Source: Symbiodinium natans
Taxonomy: Eukaryota > Sar > Dinophyceae > Suessiales > Symbiodiniaceae
NCBI GenBank assembly: GCA_905221605.1
Contig: CAJNDS010000205.1
Coordinates: forward strand, 1-64,000
Length of the DNA: 64,000 nt
Direction of reading: 5' to 3'
Shown here: piece by piece, positions 31,353 to 42,162 of the stretch
How positions within the stretch are numbered: position 1 is the stretch's first letter
Layout: the number at the start of each line of letters is the position of its first letter
Notes under the pieces: model-generated
The model's input: only the letters and a program-made list of their open reading frames with translations
What the model was told of the DNA's origin: nothing
The model's database searches: none
Made by a program: the position numbers and the translations under genes

Positions 31353-31801
31353 TTGTCACCTTGTTTGCACTTCATCAGGTCGCCTTGTCGTCGCCAGATC
31401 AGTCCGTCGAACCACATGTGAGTATGATCCCAGCCTCTTGCCTGCATTGCGAGACACACCTGACAAGCATGTGTCATTCCTTGCTGGACGTGTCGGAGCA
31501 AGTCGCAACCAACTTGCCCCAAAGCCAGTCACGGAGGAAGGCCCCGGCAGTGGGAGCGAGGTTGCAGCCAGCGACCCGCCAACAGAGAATGAAGATGTCT
31601 TCGACAATCCCCATGACATTGCCCTCGCCCCTTCTTCTGTGAGATTGCCAGCCGATGGCATGCCTGCGACTCCCGATTATCGACCTCCTGCCCAGGAACC
31701 ATCACAACCTTCCAGACTTCCACCACGATCAGCGCCTCCTGAGAGCGCACTGGCCACAGGAGAGCCCAAGCCGTGTCAGGCACTGACCCCAAACCCTAGT
31801 C
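31290..31801 (+). CDS. pol: integrase C-terminal region (pol part 2)
   Basis: Continues the integrase in the next frame: RWLRAMWLGKSDVSDCHLV then GRLVVARSVRR is the usual copia motif that follows the DDE core. A Pro/Glu/Ser-rich linker comes next. The frame runs into the nested transposon at 31802, and its nominal stop at 31828-31830 lies inside that transposon's terminal repeat. This part therefore belongs in one frame with the RT segment from 33708. Confidence 0.75.
31794..31801. other. 8-bp target-site duplication CCCTAGTC, left
   Basis: Directly before the terminal repeat of the nested transposon. The identical 8 bases follow the right end at 33708-33715. The duplicated octamer is part of pol coding sequence. 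Confidence 0.85.
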
Positions 31802-31849
31802 TTAAGAGTGCCGCGTCCTGCAACCGTTGAGACCATCTTGAAGAATTGT

Positions 31850-32110
31850 TTCTGTGAGTTTTTTGTGAGAAGTCTGTGAGTGCAGTCTGTGAGTTTTCTG
31901 TGAGCGGGATAGGCTTGTGAGAAGTCTGTGAGTGGAGTCTGTGAGTTTTCTGTGAGCGGGATAGTCTTGTGAGTCGTCTGTGAGTGGAGTCTGTGAGTTT
32001 TCTGTGAGTGGAATAGGGCTCGTGAGTCGGCTGTGAGTGGAATCGAGTGGAATCTGTGAGTTTTCTTTCAGTGGAAGAGGCCTGGTGAGTTTTGCGCGAG
32101 TGGAATCTGT
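31850..32110 (+). repeat. TGTGAGTTTTCTGTGAGCGGGA-type tandem repeats
   Basis: Irregular tandem of TGTGAG-containing units of about 40-60 bp inside the nested transposon. It is followed by about 400 bp of more unique sequence up to 32510. Confidence 0.75.
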
Positions 32111-32514
32111 GAATTGTCAGTTAGCTGTGAGCGGAAGTCCACCAGTGACTTTGCTGCGAATGGAAGTTTTCTGTGGGCGAAGTTTTTCTTGTGCGCAAGG
32201 CCTTTCGCGAAGAGAAGTAACCTTCAGACAGGCTTCTATACGCAACTCCCTATTCTCATTTTCTAAGTAATACTGAGTGTGCTACTGACGCTTCAGCTGT
32301 CTGAATGTGACATGATGCTGGACGTTGGTCAGGCGGGCAGGGGAGTTGGGGCACTTAGGGGCAGACACGCGAGCTTGGGTTGGGGAGAAATTGCGGCTTG
32401 CGAGCATCTATGTCTACAGTCTACAGTCTAGATGTCGGGTCAGCGGCCGTCGCTTCTTCAGAATTTATAGCCCTGACAGGAGCCTAGTCCTACAGGATTC
32501 AGAGCACCAGAACG

Positions 32515-32857
32515 TTCTCACAGGATCACAGGCTTCTCACAGACAGGTGCACAGGGGCACAGGGTTCTCACAGGGTTCTCACAGGAGAGGATTCTCACAG
32601 GCTTCTCACAGGCTTCTCACAGGCTTCTCACAGGCTTCTCACAGGAGGCTTCTCACAGGCTTCTCACAGGCTTCTCACAGGCTTCTCACAGGCTTCTCAC
32701 AGGATTCTCACAGGCTTCTCACAGGCTTCTCACAGGCTTCTCACAGGCTTCTCACAGGATTCTCACAGGCTTCTCACAGGCTTCTCACAGGCTTCTCACA
32801 GGCTTCTCACAGGCTTCTCACAGGATTCTCACAGGCTTCTCACAGGCTTCTCACAGC
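32515..32857 (+). repeat. 11-bp satellite (CTTCTCACAGG)n
   Basis: About 30 units of CTTCTCACAGG, with occasional GATTCTCACAG variants and a few insertions. The long ORF across it (GFSQASHRLLT repeats) is an artefact: 11 bp repeats in three frames give a 33-bp coding period. Confidence 0.95.
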
Positions 32858-32939
32858 AGTTCTACTTGGGATTCTACTGATTTTCCTATCCTCTCTGGAA
32901 TTGCTCTCGGATTCCTGCAGGTCCGCTGCCGTTACGCCG

Positions 32940-33655
32940 TAGGAGGCTGCTGTGAGAATCCTGTGAGAGTTCTGCAGGTCCACGGTCTGCTTCGGTGAGG
33001 TCCTGTGAGAATCCTGTGAGAGTCCTGCAGATCCACTCTCTGCGTCGGTAAGCTCCTGTGAGAATTTTGTGAGAGTTCTGCAGCAGGGCCACTGCGGGCT
33101 GCGGGTTCTCTGAGAAACCTGCGAGAGTTATGCGTTATGCAGGGCTTCTGAGAATTCTTGTCGCAAGGCTCGTAAGGTCTTTTATAGAGATGGAGAGGTG
33201 CTGGAGAAGAGAAAGAGGCGAGAAGGCAGAAGAAAGAGAAAGAGAGAGAGAGAGAGATAGAGTCAGATAGTCAGATAGAGAAAAGAGAGAGGAAGAGAGA
33301 GAAGGGAAAGAAAAGATAGATAGATAGAGCCAGAGGAGAGGGAATACACCGATTCTCTCTCGATCTCGCAGACCTCGCCCACAGAATTCTCACAGGGGGT
33401 TGGCAAACTAGACCTAAACGACTTAAACTTCATTCTCTCACAAGCGCCTGCCCTTTCACACATATCTCACAGACCTCGCTCACAGAATTTTCACAGGTCT
33501 CTCACAAAATCTCACAGAACTCACTCAGAGGATTCTCACAGGTGCCTGACTCTCACAGAAATCTCACAAAACTCACTCACAGGATTCTCACAGGTGCTTG
33601 ACTCTCACAGAAATCTCACAGAAACCACTCACAGAATTCTCACAGGGGTTCAGTC
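32940..33655. repeat. inverted-orientation TGTGAGA and CTCACAG repeats with GA-rich middle
   Basis: From 32940 to 33110 the unit reads CTGTGAGAATCCTGTGAGAG, the opposite strand of the 11-bp satellite. 33200-33330 is GA-rich (GAGAGAGAGATAGA). From 33365 to 33655 CTCACAG units return in the first orientation. No gene is seen. Confidence 0.75.
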
Positions 33656-33707
33656 AGAAATAATTATTTAGCTCATCCCAATGGTTGCAGGCCAGGGGCA
33701 CTCTTAA

Positions 33708-36700
33708 CCCTAGTCTGGGTGTAGGCCTTAACCCCGGTCAGCCGACCACCCCGGTTGATGAAATAGGGGGACTAGAAGGTTTAGACAGTGCCATGGCTGA
33801 ACTTGAACAGGTTCATGAAAGAGCTGAACTTGATGGTGATGTTCAGGAAGCAAAGCGCCAGAGGATCCGGGCAGTGAATTCCCATCACCACAACGATGAA
33901 GTCGTCCACTTAGAAGACCTAGGCCTTGGGTCAGACACTGACCTCAACGAGTCAGTTGAGGATCCGCCTGCTTGGAATGCAACCGACAATTTCGAAGATG
34001 CCAAGAACATCCCTGAAGAGTTGTGGAGGCCTTTTGGGGCCGGTGAGCCTCAGCTGTCAAGTGAAGAATTGGTCCACATTGACGACATAGCTGAAGCATT
34101 CGAGTTAGCCCGACTTGAAACCATGAATGTTCTTGAAAGGCTACCTGCCACAGCTGACTTCAGCGGGTTTAAGCGTCTAAGCACAAAAATGGTCAAAACT
34201 TGGAGAGTGAAACCGTCGCCGAAAGGAGGTGGAGAAGCTTTCCTTCGTCGGGCCCGTTTTGTCGCCCGTGAGTTCAGGTGGCTCAGTGCCATGGTGGACA
34301 ACGAGGTGTTTGCACCTGCATCGTCGAATGCACTTCTTCGTGTGCTGCCAGCTGCGCTTGTTGCACGTCAGCCTGAGGGCTGGACAGCCCTATCTTTGGA
34401 CGTTGCAGATGCTTATCTGACGGTTCCGCAAGCCGTCGATACCATCGTTACCATATGGGTGAGAGGTGAGCAAAGATACTACAAGCTACTCCGAAACCTC
34501 CCAGGCCAACGCTCAGGAGCCAAGGATTGGTTCCAAGCGTTTCAAGCACACCTGATAAAGGAAATGGCCATTGAACCGCTGGTGGAAGCCCCAGCACTGT
34601 TCTCCATTCCTGGTGGTTCAGATGAGGGCCATGGCGGGGGAGGCGGGGGTCTTTGCCACGTTGATGATCTTTTTGCAGTCGGGTCCGATCCGACCATGCA
34701 GAGACTCAGTGAGTGTGTGAAGTCCAGGTATCGCTGCACAATTTCCTTTTTGAGACAACCCGATGACGAGGTCAGTTTCTTAAAACGGAGACACAGATGG
34801 GTCAAGGGTGATGTTTTCTGCATTAGCCCAAACCCTAAGCACGTCGTAGATCTTGCAAGAATCCTTGGCGTCGCCGCACAGCGCCCAAAGGACAGTCCTT
34901 TACCAACAGGCACGCTTCCTTTATGGACACAGCTAACGCCACTTGATGAGGAGAAGTCAGGAATCTACAGAAAGTGCATTGGGGTGCTGCTTTATGTGTC
35001 AAGCGATTATCCTGCTGCACAGTATGCAATAAAGACATTGAGTAGCATGTGTGGGAGTCCCAATGAGGGATCATGGCGGTGCCTGCGCCACCTGGTGAAC
35101 TACATGTTCTTCCACGAGAATCACGTCACTTGCCTTCGGACTGAGGGCAAAGGCATCGGCCTGGTTGTCCGAGATGACACCCACACCTTGGAGGTGTTCG
35201 CTGATGCTGATTGGTCAGGGAACAAATCAACACGAAAGAGCACCAGTGCCGGATGCATAGCCTTCGATGGGATGGTGATTCACACCTTTTCCAGAAGCCA
35301 GAGCTGCGTGAGTTTAAGCAGTGGAGAGAGTGAATATATCGCATGCGTGAGTGCTACATGCGACGGCATCCTCCTTCGCAGTGCCCTGCAGCACATCATG
35401 CGTGTTGATGTGTCCATGCACCTGTTCACAGATTCCAGCGCAGCTCGGGGGATCATGGGAAGGCAGGGATGCGGACGTCTTCGCCATATCTCCGGACGCT
35501 TGTTATGGTTGCAGGATTTCTTGTTCAAGTGGAAGAAAGCGTCGTTACACGCAGTACCGACCCTGACAAATCCTGCTGATCTGTTTACAAAGTCCTTGAC
35601 AGGAGCCCGTGTCCGTACCTTGAGCCACATCCTTGGAATCCGTGATTCACACGATGGATTTTCATTGGTCGGGACAACTGAGTTTGAGGAACTACAACGC
35701 CGTGAGCAGGCAAAGAAGTTTCTTCGTGCTGTGAGGAGCACAGGTCGAGGGAATGCCGAGGTGTTGCATCTTCTTGCATTGCTGGTTCAGGTCGTGGGTA
35801 ACAAGGCTGCGGATGATGAGGACCGAGCACAGTTTGTGCCTGACTCGCCCGCATCAGCAGGCGAGGATGCATACCCATGGACCAGCTTTGCCTTCGTTGT
35901 CACCTTGACAGTGTGCATCGCATTCATGCTTGGCCGTGCCAGCGCCAACACGAACTTTGCATCCCTTTTGGAGTGGCCCTTAGTTAGGTGGGTACGTAGT
36001 TGGTTTAGGCTTGAAGCAACAGAGGCTGAGCAACCATTGCTAGCCGAAGCACCTGCTCTTGCAGAGAACCTTGACACCACATCAGAAAGCAGCCGTGAAA
36101 GTCTAGGCTTACAACATTATTCGCCACGAACTCGTGCAGAAATCCTCGGTCGATCGCCGCCTGCGACACCGAGTGACTCTGAACACGAATCTGAGCAGCC
36201 AGACTCAGAACCAGAAGATGACGATGACGACGTGTATCCTGGAGGCCATGGACCAGCCTACCAAAACCAGGCAGAGCTGGTTGCACTTTATGAGATGGTT
36301 GGTGAAGCAGCAGCCATCGATGTGATGCCAGCCATGCAGCTGATCCCTGCAGGTCAGCCAGCAGAAGTGCAGCAGCCACTGCTACAGGATGATGACATCC
36401 TTCAGGTGAGGGAGGATGCTGAGGTATGGATTGCCCCAGTGAGTGGGACCCGCTTTCATCTCATTGGGGAATGCGATGGTTTGATGAGGGCGCGATATGT
36501 TCGCAGGCTGCTATATCGCCAGTTGCAGCTTGAGTTTCCTGGTCAGTACAGCATGTGTCAGTTATGCCAGCTTTGGGCCAGAGAGCTCGGGCGTCGCCAG
36601 GACATTGCCCGCTTGGCTGCCATGTTCCACATCCTTCATGTGGGTGGTCAGCAGATCCCAAATCCAGTGCCTCAGAACCTTCCGGAGCCAGAACCGCGCG

Positions 36701-36711
36701 ATGATACGTGA
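33708..36711 (+). CDS. pol: copia reverse transcriptase, RNase H and C-terminal extension (pol part 3)
   Basis: About 1,000 codons in frame with pol part 2 once the nested element is ignored. RT: FLRRARFVAREFRWL, LSLDVADAYLTVPQ (first Asp, about 34396), LLRNLPGQRSGAKDWF, and LCHVDDLFAVG (catalytic DD, His in place of the usual Tyr, about 34655). RNase H: VFADADWSGNKSTRKS (about 35190), LSSGESEYIA (about 35320), LFTDSSAARGI (about 35425) and NPADLFTKSL (about 35570). The polyprotein then continues for about 370 residues. This tail has one strong membrane segment (SFAFVVTLTVCIAFMLG, about 35884-35934), an acidic stretch, and a Cys/His segment with FHLIGECDGL and SMCQLCQLW. It ends at TGA 36709-36711. 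Confidence 0.9.
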
Positions 36712-37265
36712 AAATGAGCCCAATCACGATGACCGACAACTTTTCGTTGCATGTGTGTTTAAATGAACCCGAATTTGATAGAAGCAATTTCTTGAAATGC
36801 TCATGATGCCTCTTGTGGATGCAGTCACTGGCTGGTACCACTGTACCCGAGCTTGTGTGCAATTTTCTTGAATTGCATTGGATCACCTTCAATCTTTAAG
36901 AGATTGACAACTTTTGCATGTGGCCGGCAACCTCTCCTTTACCCATCACAGCCATGTGATGCCGATACTCTTGCAGCTTGCGGAGCTGGCAAGCAGACTC
37001 GCTTGGAGCCTCAGAGCTCACAAGGTGCCCAAAGGTCAAAGGTTAGGAGGTGCCCGTAGGCCTGTACAAAGCCCACCAAAACGGTGGCGGCCCTGGAGTG
37101 CGGTATGTCCGCCCACGGCAGCAAAGGACAAACCGAGTGTTGCTCTGCACTTGTTGATATGAGGCTTGTTGGCTGTCTTGCTCTGGGCATGTATAGCAGT
37201 AGTTCCCACCAAAATCGTTCTGAAAGCCTGCTTTGCGAAACGCTGCAAATCATCCTTTGGCGGGG
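36712..37265 (+). other. 3' untranslated region of the copia element
   Basis: About 550 bases between the pol stop and the 3' LTR. No ORF with a motif is seen. The bases just before the LTR (TTTGGCGGGG) form only a weak polypurine tract, so the plus-strand primer is not clearly defined. Confidence 0.5.
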
Positions 37266-37422
37266 TGATCACGATTTCGATGTCTTACATGGGACCCTTA
37301 ACCATGTATTTTCCTTGTGAAGATTTCTTGTGGTGGGATGTTTTGTTTTGCCCAGAAGCTTTACAGTCATGTCTCATGTCATGTGCCGATGCAGCTGTGC
37401 TCGTGAGTATCAAAAGTTTTCA
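37266..37422 (+). repeat. copia element, 3' LTR (157 bp)
   Basis: Identical by eye to 26992-27148, with TG...CA ends, and followed by six T, five of which make up the target duplication. Confidence 0.95.
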
Positions 37423-37429
37423 TTTTTTG

Positions 37430-38640
37430 GGGAACGGACGGCAAGGTTGCCACAACCCCCAGCAAACACGTGTTCAGGGAGCAACCCATGCCTCATTTTG
37501 TGTGCAAACAGCGCAAAGTAGGTATTGATCTCTTTGCTACTCCCCCGGCTACCCATGCCTGGGCCATTCAGGTCAGGTGGCAAGATACAACGCGTGTCCT
37601 TTTCAGGGAGCAGAGCATCGAGGCTCCGTGTCTGACCTTCAAAGTGCGGGCGCTCCCGCGCGCGATTTACCTCATATCCTACCAGTCCTAGCACGCTCTT
37701 GCAGCCCGCAGCCCGCCCTTGTGATGAAGGTGACGGCACGCTTTGGGAGGAAAATCCGGGGACGTGTCGGACAGGCAGAAAAGACAAGCGACATCGGGTA
37801 GACCCAGCCACCAGCCCTAACCTGATTGGTTCATCCCGCTCACCCCGCCCAGTCAGCTCAGCCTGGGGGAGGGCCACCTAGCCACACCGTTCGGTCTATC
37901 GGGTTGGTGCGGGAGCTTCCACTTGCCGATGCCAGCCACAACCTGCGCCTGGCTAAACGGCACTGTCTCCCCACAAGGAAGCGACAGATCCTCAGACCAG
38001 AACTCCTCCTATTTCACCCAGCAGAGAAGTTTCTAGTCGGTCTCCAGGTGCGGTCCGTCACTGTCCATCGCCTGCGCCGAAGCCACCTCCGCCCCCGCCC
38101 CCTCGGACGAGGGAAGCGCCGCACTCCTGCGCCGCGCCCCCGAGACCATTGGGCAATCAGCCACTTCTGCAGGCCCCGCTGAAGCCCACGAGGAGCGGAG
38201 GCTGTGCCAACGGTTTCCCACTCATGCCGAGACTTGCTTTGGCAGGCTCTGGAGCTTGGTAGGTGGCGGCCTACAAACGTATGTCGAGTTCATGGAAGGT
38301 CTCAATGAAAGCCGTTTGGAGGGTAGATCTGCCCTGTTGGACCTGGCCGAGCGTTTGCTCTATCTCCCAGACGATTTTCCGTCAGCCCACTTACAGGTAG
38401 AGGTCCCCTTGATCAATACCTGCTTGACGATGGCGTCAGCTTTGGAGCACCTCCCCAACTATGAAAACGTTGGCCTGGCCCTGTCTGTTGCTGAAATGCA
38501 GGAGGCGGTCATGGGCTTTGGGTTGCTGAACAAAGTGCAGGCTTTTTGCAGGCTGTCCACCTCCTTCCGTCTGTCCAAAGCGCCAACTTCCCAACCATGC
38601 TGTGCTATGCTGACCCTGATCACTAGTTAGACGGCCTGCT
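37430..38640. pseudogene. flank with possible coding remnants, unidentified
   Basis: On the minus strand 37877-37428 is open, with protein-like phrases (EINTYFALFAHKMRHGLLPE, HVFAGGCGNLAVRSP). On the plus strand 38256-38630 is open with LLDLAERLLYLPDDFPSAH and VGLALSVAEMQEAVMGFG. Neither matches a family I know. They may be pieces of an older element into which the copia element jumped. Confidence 0.3.
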
Positions 38641-38769
38641 CCAGGCGTTTGAGACTCATATCACCTGTCAGCAAGACAGAGCTGCGTCCTTACGAGTCGT
38701 CTTGATTTCACCGGGTCGGGAAAAGGTGCTGACAGAGGACAAGACATCATACCCCATCAAGCCAGGTTC

Positions 38770-39610
38770 AGGGTTAGGGTTCAACTTTGTTACAACTTTT
38801 TTGGCCCCAGGCTGTATCTAGTTGAACTCCAACCCAGGCTAGAGGAGAGTTCAGCCAAACTCGAAGATAGAAGTTGGGGAAAACTCCAACTTTCGAACTT
38901 TATGTTGGAGTTCTGTTAAACCCAACTCCAACCTGGGTTAGAGTTCAGGTTAACTTCAATCCAAACCTGAGGTTAGGTGGGGTTACCTTTCCCTTAACCT
39001 GGGTTGAGGTTGCCCCCCCCCCCCTCCGGCCTGGAATCGGATCCAAGGTTGTGAAACGTAGAGAAGTTATTGAAATTTAGAAAAGAGAGAATTCGTCTAA
39101 ATCCATCCTTTTCGTTTCTTGGTTTTATTTTGTGCTCATGATTCGAAAATCAGAGAAGTGGAGAGTAAGTATCCCTCATTTCTCGTTTTTTGTTTCTTGT
39201 GTTCATTCTTCGAAAATCAGAGGATAAAGAATTAATCTAAACTCCACCCCCCGTTTCTTGGTTTGTTTCTTGTGTTCATTGTTCGAAAACAAGGCAGAAG
39301 TCGAGAAAAGCAGAAATTTTATCCCTCCTCGTTTCTTGGTTTTTGTTCTTGTATTTATTTCGAAAAGCAGAGAATGAGTAGAGAAGAAATTCGAAAATCA
39401 GAGAAGCAGAAAATTCATCTATATAGGTTCCACCCGCCTCGTTTCTTGATTCTCTTTGTGATCATCATTCGAGAATCAGAGAAGAGAGTAAGTATCCCTT
39501 CGTTCATCGTTTCTTGTTTCGTGTGTTCATTCTTCGAAGATCAGAGGAGCAGGGAATTAATCTAAATTCCACTCCTTGGTTTGTCTTGTGTTCATTGTTC
39601 GAAGGTAGAC
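38770..39610 (+). repeat. composite satellite, copy in plus orientation
   Basis: First 38770-39010: AACTCCAACCTGGGTTAGAGTT-like self-complementary units. Then a poly-C run (39013-39024). Then several blocks of about 75-130 bp, each containing CTCGTTTCTTGGTTTTGT, TTGTGTTCAT, TTCGAAAATCAGAGAAG and AATTCATCTAAATTCCACC variants. The same modules in reverse order and on the other strand make up 8748-9425. Confidence 0.7.
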
Positions 39611-39669
39611 TTACTGTACATTCCACCCTCATTGCGCTCAGCTCCAGAGGTGGCAATTTGGCCAAGCCA

Positions 39670-40629
39670 ATGAGAGTCTTAACCTGGAACGAGGGGCACC
39701 TCGGACAGCAGCAATGGGCCGAATTGCACACATGGCTCCGCGCTGCTTCAGGTCAGTACTATGTTGTTGCTTTGCAAGAGACTCACTGGCAGGATGCCAC
39801 GGAGTTTGATGTGGAGGGGTGGCACTGCATATCCTCGGCACACAAAGGCAAGGCCAGAGCGCCCAAGTCCAAAAGCCGTGCATCTAATCAGCGTGCGGAG
39901 GCTGACTCGACTCCAGCCTGCAACACATGATGACAAAAGGGCAGATGGTGTTATGCTTCTCGTTGCCCCCCACATTGCCAAGGCAACCATCAGGTGGCGA
40001 GAGTATAGGGGCCGAGTCTTGGAGGCAGTCTTCCAGTGGAAGGGAGCACGAATACACGTGGTCTCCGTCTACCAGCATGTGTGGTCTACTGCAAAGACCT
40101 CTCAGCAGAACCAAGAGGTCAGAGCCACATGCTTGGAAGCAGTCCTTCGGGCAATCAGGAGTGTCCCATGAGAGACACTTTGATCAGTCTCAATGCCACG
40201 TTGAATACGAGTCCAGGTGTGGTAGGAACCTGCGCCCCGGGATCCCCGCCTCACCGAGCATCGGAAGACGGATACTTCCGACGCCTTGTAGAAGGACACG
40301 GCCTAGTGGCCTTAAACACGTGGGTGTCGGGATCGGGCTTGACGTTCCACACCACAACCATGAAGTCCCAGGTTGAGTACATCCTGGTACCCAAAACGCT
40401 AGCTCGTGGCGATTCAAAGCAAAGCGAACTTCCCTTTAGGCAGGTGGAACAAAGGGAGGACACCTTCCTGTACAGGCCCAGATCCGACCAATGCGACACT
40501 GGCAACTTCCGCCTCCCCCTCCCCCCCCTTCCCCCTTTCGACAAGGCCGCCCTTGAAGAAGCCGTTCGATACGGTAGTGTTCCACTTGTGTTGCCTGTTC
40601 CGATGCCACTCTGGCCGACGCTGGCTTAA
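39670..40629 (+). pseudogene. LINE-type endonuclease domain, broken
   Basis: Fragments of an AP-endonuclease-like (EEP) domain as found at the N-terminus of ORF2 in L1-type non-LTR elements. MRVLTWNEGHLG and VVALQETHW are in one frame, GVMLLVAPHIAKA and IHVVSVYQHVWS in the next, and LNATLNTSPGVVG and SQVEYILVP back in the first. They correspond to the TWN, QET, VxVY, GDFNA and SxIDYI blocks. The catalytic GDFNA block is damaged (the Asp is missing), and two frame changes plus the absence of any RT downstream mark a dead, truncated copy. Confidence 0.7.
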
Positions 40630-40639
40630 CCGTTAATGG

Positions 40640-41880
40640 TTTTCAACTTTTGTTGGTTTGCCAAGTTGCTGCATCAATAGTGTCCTTGCAACTGTTGCGG
40701 TCTGTGCGAAAATTTCACATCGTTAAGTACAGCTCTGCAGCATGCAGATTCAAAAGAGGACATTCCTGATTGCAAAAACATTATTTAAGGCGCCTCGCAC
40801 GCAAGAACTGTCCTTGGTGTTGTGCTACGTTTTCCCACACACGGATTACTTCAATGGCTTTTTGTCAAGATGCTCGCGTTTTAACCATTTCGGATCCTTT
40901 GCATGAGAGGAGCATGATTTTGGATCTAAAGTCAAGGCGCGTTGCAGTGTTTTTTCAGGGCTTGGGTCGTTCATGTTGAAGGCTCGGAACTCAATCCGAA
41001 GTTCCCGGCGTGCTTTTCACGACAGCATTGAGCCTTGAACATGGGGGCAACCCCCAAACACCCAAAGTTACGAGAAACCGCTGTTGCATCCGTGATCTTG
41101 ACGACGCAGCTTGTTTTGTGAATCGGAGGGGGCGGTTCCACATCACCTGGAGGGGTGTAGAACGCAGGCTTTAGGGGTGTAGGCTTTTAGGACTTCTAAA
41201 TTTGTTGAAAGGTAAGAGCCGTAGCGTTTCGTTTTAGTCATGAAACTGGCATGCTGCTCGGAAGCGGAGCCTGCGAAGCCAGAGAGGATACCGGCCGAAC
41301 CTGTATCCTGGGCTGAATCCTAGGCCCTTAAACATCCTTGAAACTTGAAACACAGCACCCAACATCCTCAAACCCCAACCCGGCTCCCCAAACCCTGAGC
41401 TGTGAAACGCAAGAAATTCGGCGGTTGTGGTTGATTGGGTTTAGACGTCCCAACGAATGCCGGGCAAGACTCAGTTTTTGAAGCTTCAGGTTTCGAGAAT
41501 GTTAATCTTGTTGTTTAGGGCCCAGGGTGTAGGATGGAGGATGGACCAAGGTCTAGGGTCGGGATTCGGTTTAGCTCAACCCCTAAACGGCCCTAAACGT
41601 TGGAGCTTAGGCTTTGGAAACTTCAGGCACCGTCAACCCAAAACCCCTAAATGGCCCTCGAAGTTCTCTACAGGCGGGTTTTGGCTTAGTTTTGAAGCCC
41701 CCATCTCTAAGCTCCAAAACGTGAATCCCAGGTCCAGCGAAGTGCTTTCGCTCCGGTGTTGGATGTGAAAATGACGGAAGAGTCGGCGAACAAGCAGGGG
41801 CCAAGCTTCTCACAGATCAGGCCGAGCCTCAGAAACCCCCAAACCCCCAACTTGGCCCAACTTCCTACCTGCAATTCTTA
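40640..41880. other. no gene supported; decayed repeats
   Basis: A 1.2-kb stretch with short unrelated ORFs and, from about 41300, CCCTAAA- and CCCAAACC-like fragments. A segment near 41760-41815 reads KMTEESANKQGPSFSQ on the plus strand and could be a small exon, but nothing confirms it. Confidence 0.35.
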
Positions 41881-41887
41881 CATTTTC

Positions 41888-42062
41888 GCATGTCCGGCAC
41901 GCGCCAAACCCTAAACCCTAAACCCTGAGCACTAACACTCAACCCCAAACCCCAAACCCCAAACCTCAAACCCCACACCCCAAACCCCAAACCCCAAACC
42001 CCAAACCCTAAACCCAAATCCCTAAACCCTAAACCCTAAACCTTAAACCCTAAACCCCGAAG
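41888..42062 (+). repeat. telomere-like CCCTAAA/CCCCAAA array
   Basis: About 24 units of CCCTAAA and CCCCAAA, with variants. Confidence 0.9.
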
Positions 42063-42162
42063 CCCTTATGGGAAGTTCATGGTGGGACCTGAAACCAGAA
42101 CCCCTCAGGTTGTCGCTGTCGGGCTTGCATCTGCAGCAGGCGCTTTGGACCGATCTAACCTT

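Larger units (their letters stand above)
31802..33707. mobile_element. 1,906-bp inverted-repeat transposon nested in copia pol
   Basis: The ends are inverted: left TTAAGAGTGCC...CCTGCAACCGTTGAG, and right, read in reverse complement, TTAAGAGTGCC...CCTGCAACCATTGGG, about 31 bp with roughly 80% identity. It is flanked by an exact 8-bp duplication, typical of hAT-like and some other cut-and-paste families. The interior has no transposase. It is made of TGTGAG/CTCACA-based satellite in alternating orientation, GA-rich sequence, and little else. Removing 1,914 bp (638 codons) restores one open pol frame, which confirms both borders. It is non-autonomous; the superfamily is uncertain. Confidence 0.85.
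26992..37422 (+). mobile_element. Ty1/copia-type LTR retrotransposon, full length
   Basis: 10,431 bp in total, of which 1,914 bp are a nested insertion with its target duplication. Both LTRs are 157 bp, start TGATCACG, end GTTTTCA and look identical. A primer site directly follows the left LTR. Order of domains: upstream ORF, gag with a CCHC knuckle, protease, SAP-like motif, DDE integrase, RT, RNase H, then a C-terminal extension. Integrase before RT is the copia order. The identical LTRs point to a recent insertion. One frame break near 31290 (integrase C-terminus) and the nested transposon suggest that this copy is not autonomous now. Confidence 0.95.

Noticed and set aside
32325-32942. 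205-codon ORF with GFSQASHRLLT repeats
   Set aside because: It is the 11-bp satellite read through; 11 bp x 3 gives a stop-free 33-bp period by chance. It lies inside the nested transposon.
31802-33707. The nested element as a piggyBac-type insertion, since TTAA is near both ends
   Set aside because: The octamer CCCTAGTC outside the TTAA is also duplicated, so the true duplication is 8 bp and TTAA is inside the terminal repeats.
39640-39672. GGCAATTTGGCCAAG just before the LINE start as a relict spliced leader
   Set aside because: Four to five mismatches to the leader; too weak to claim.
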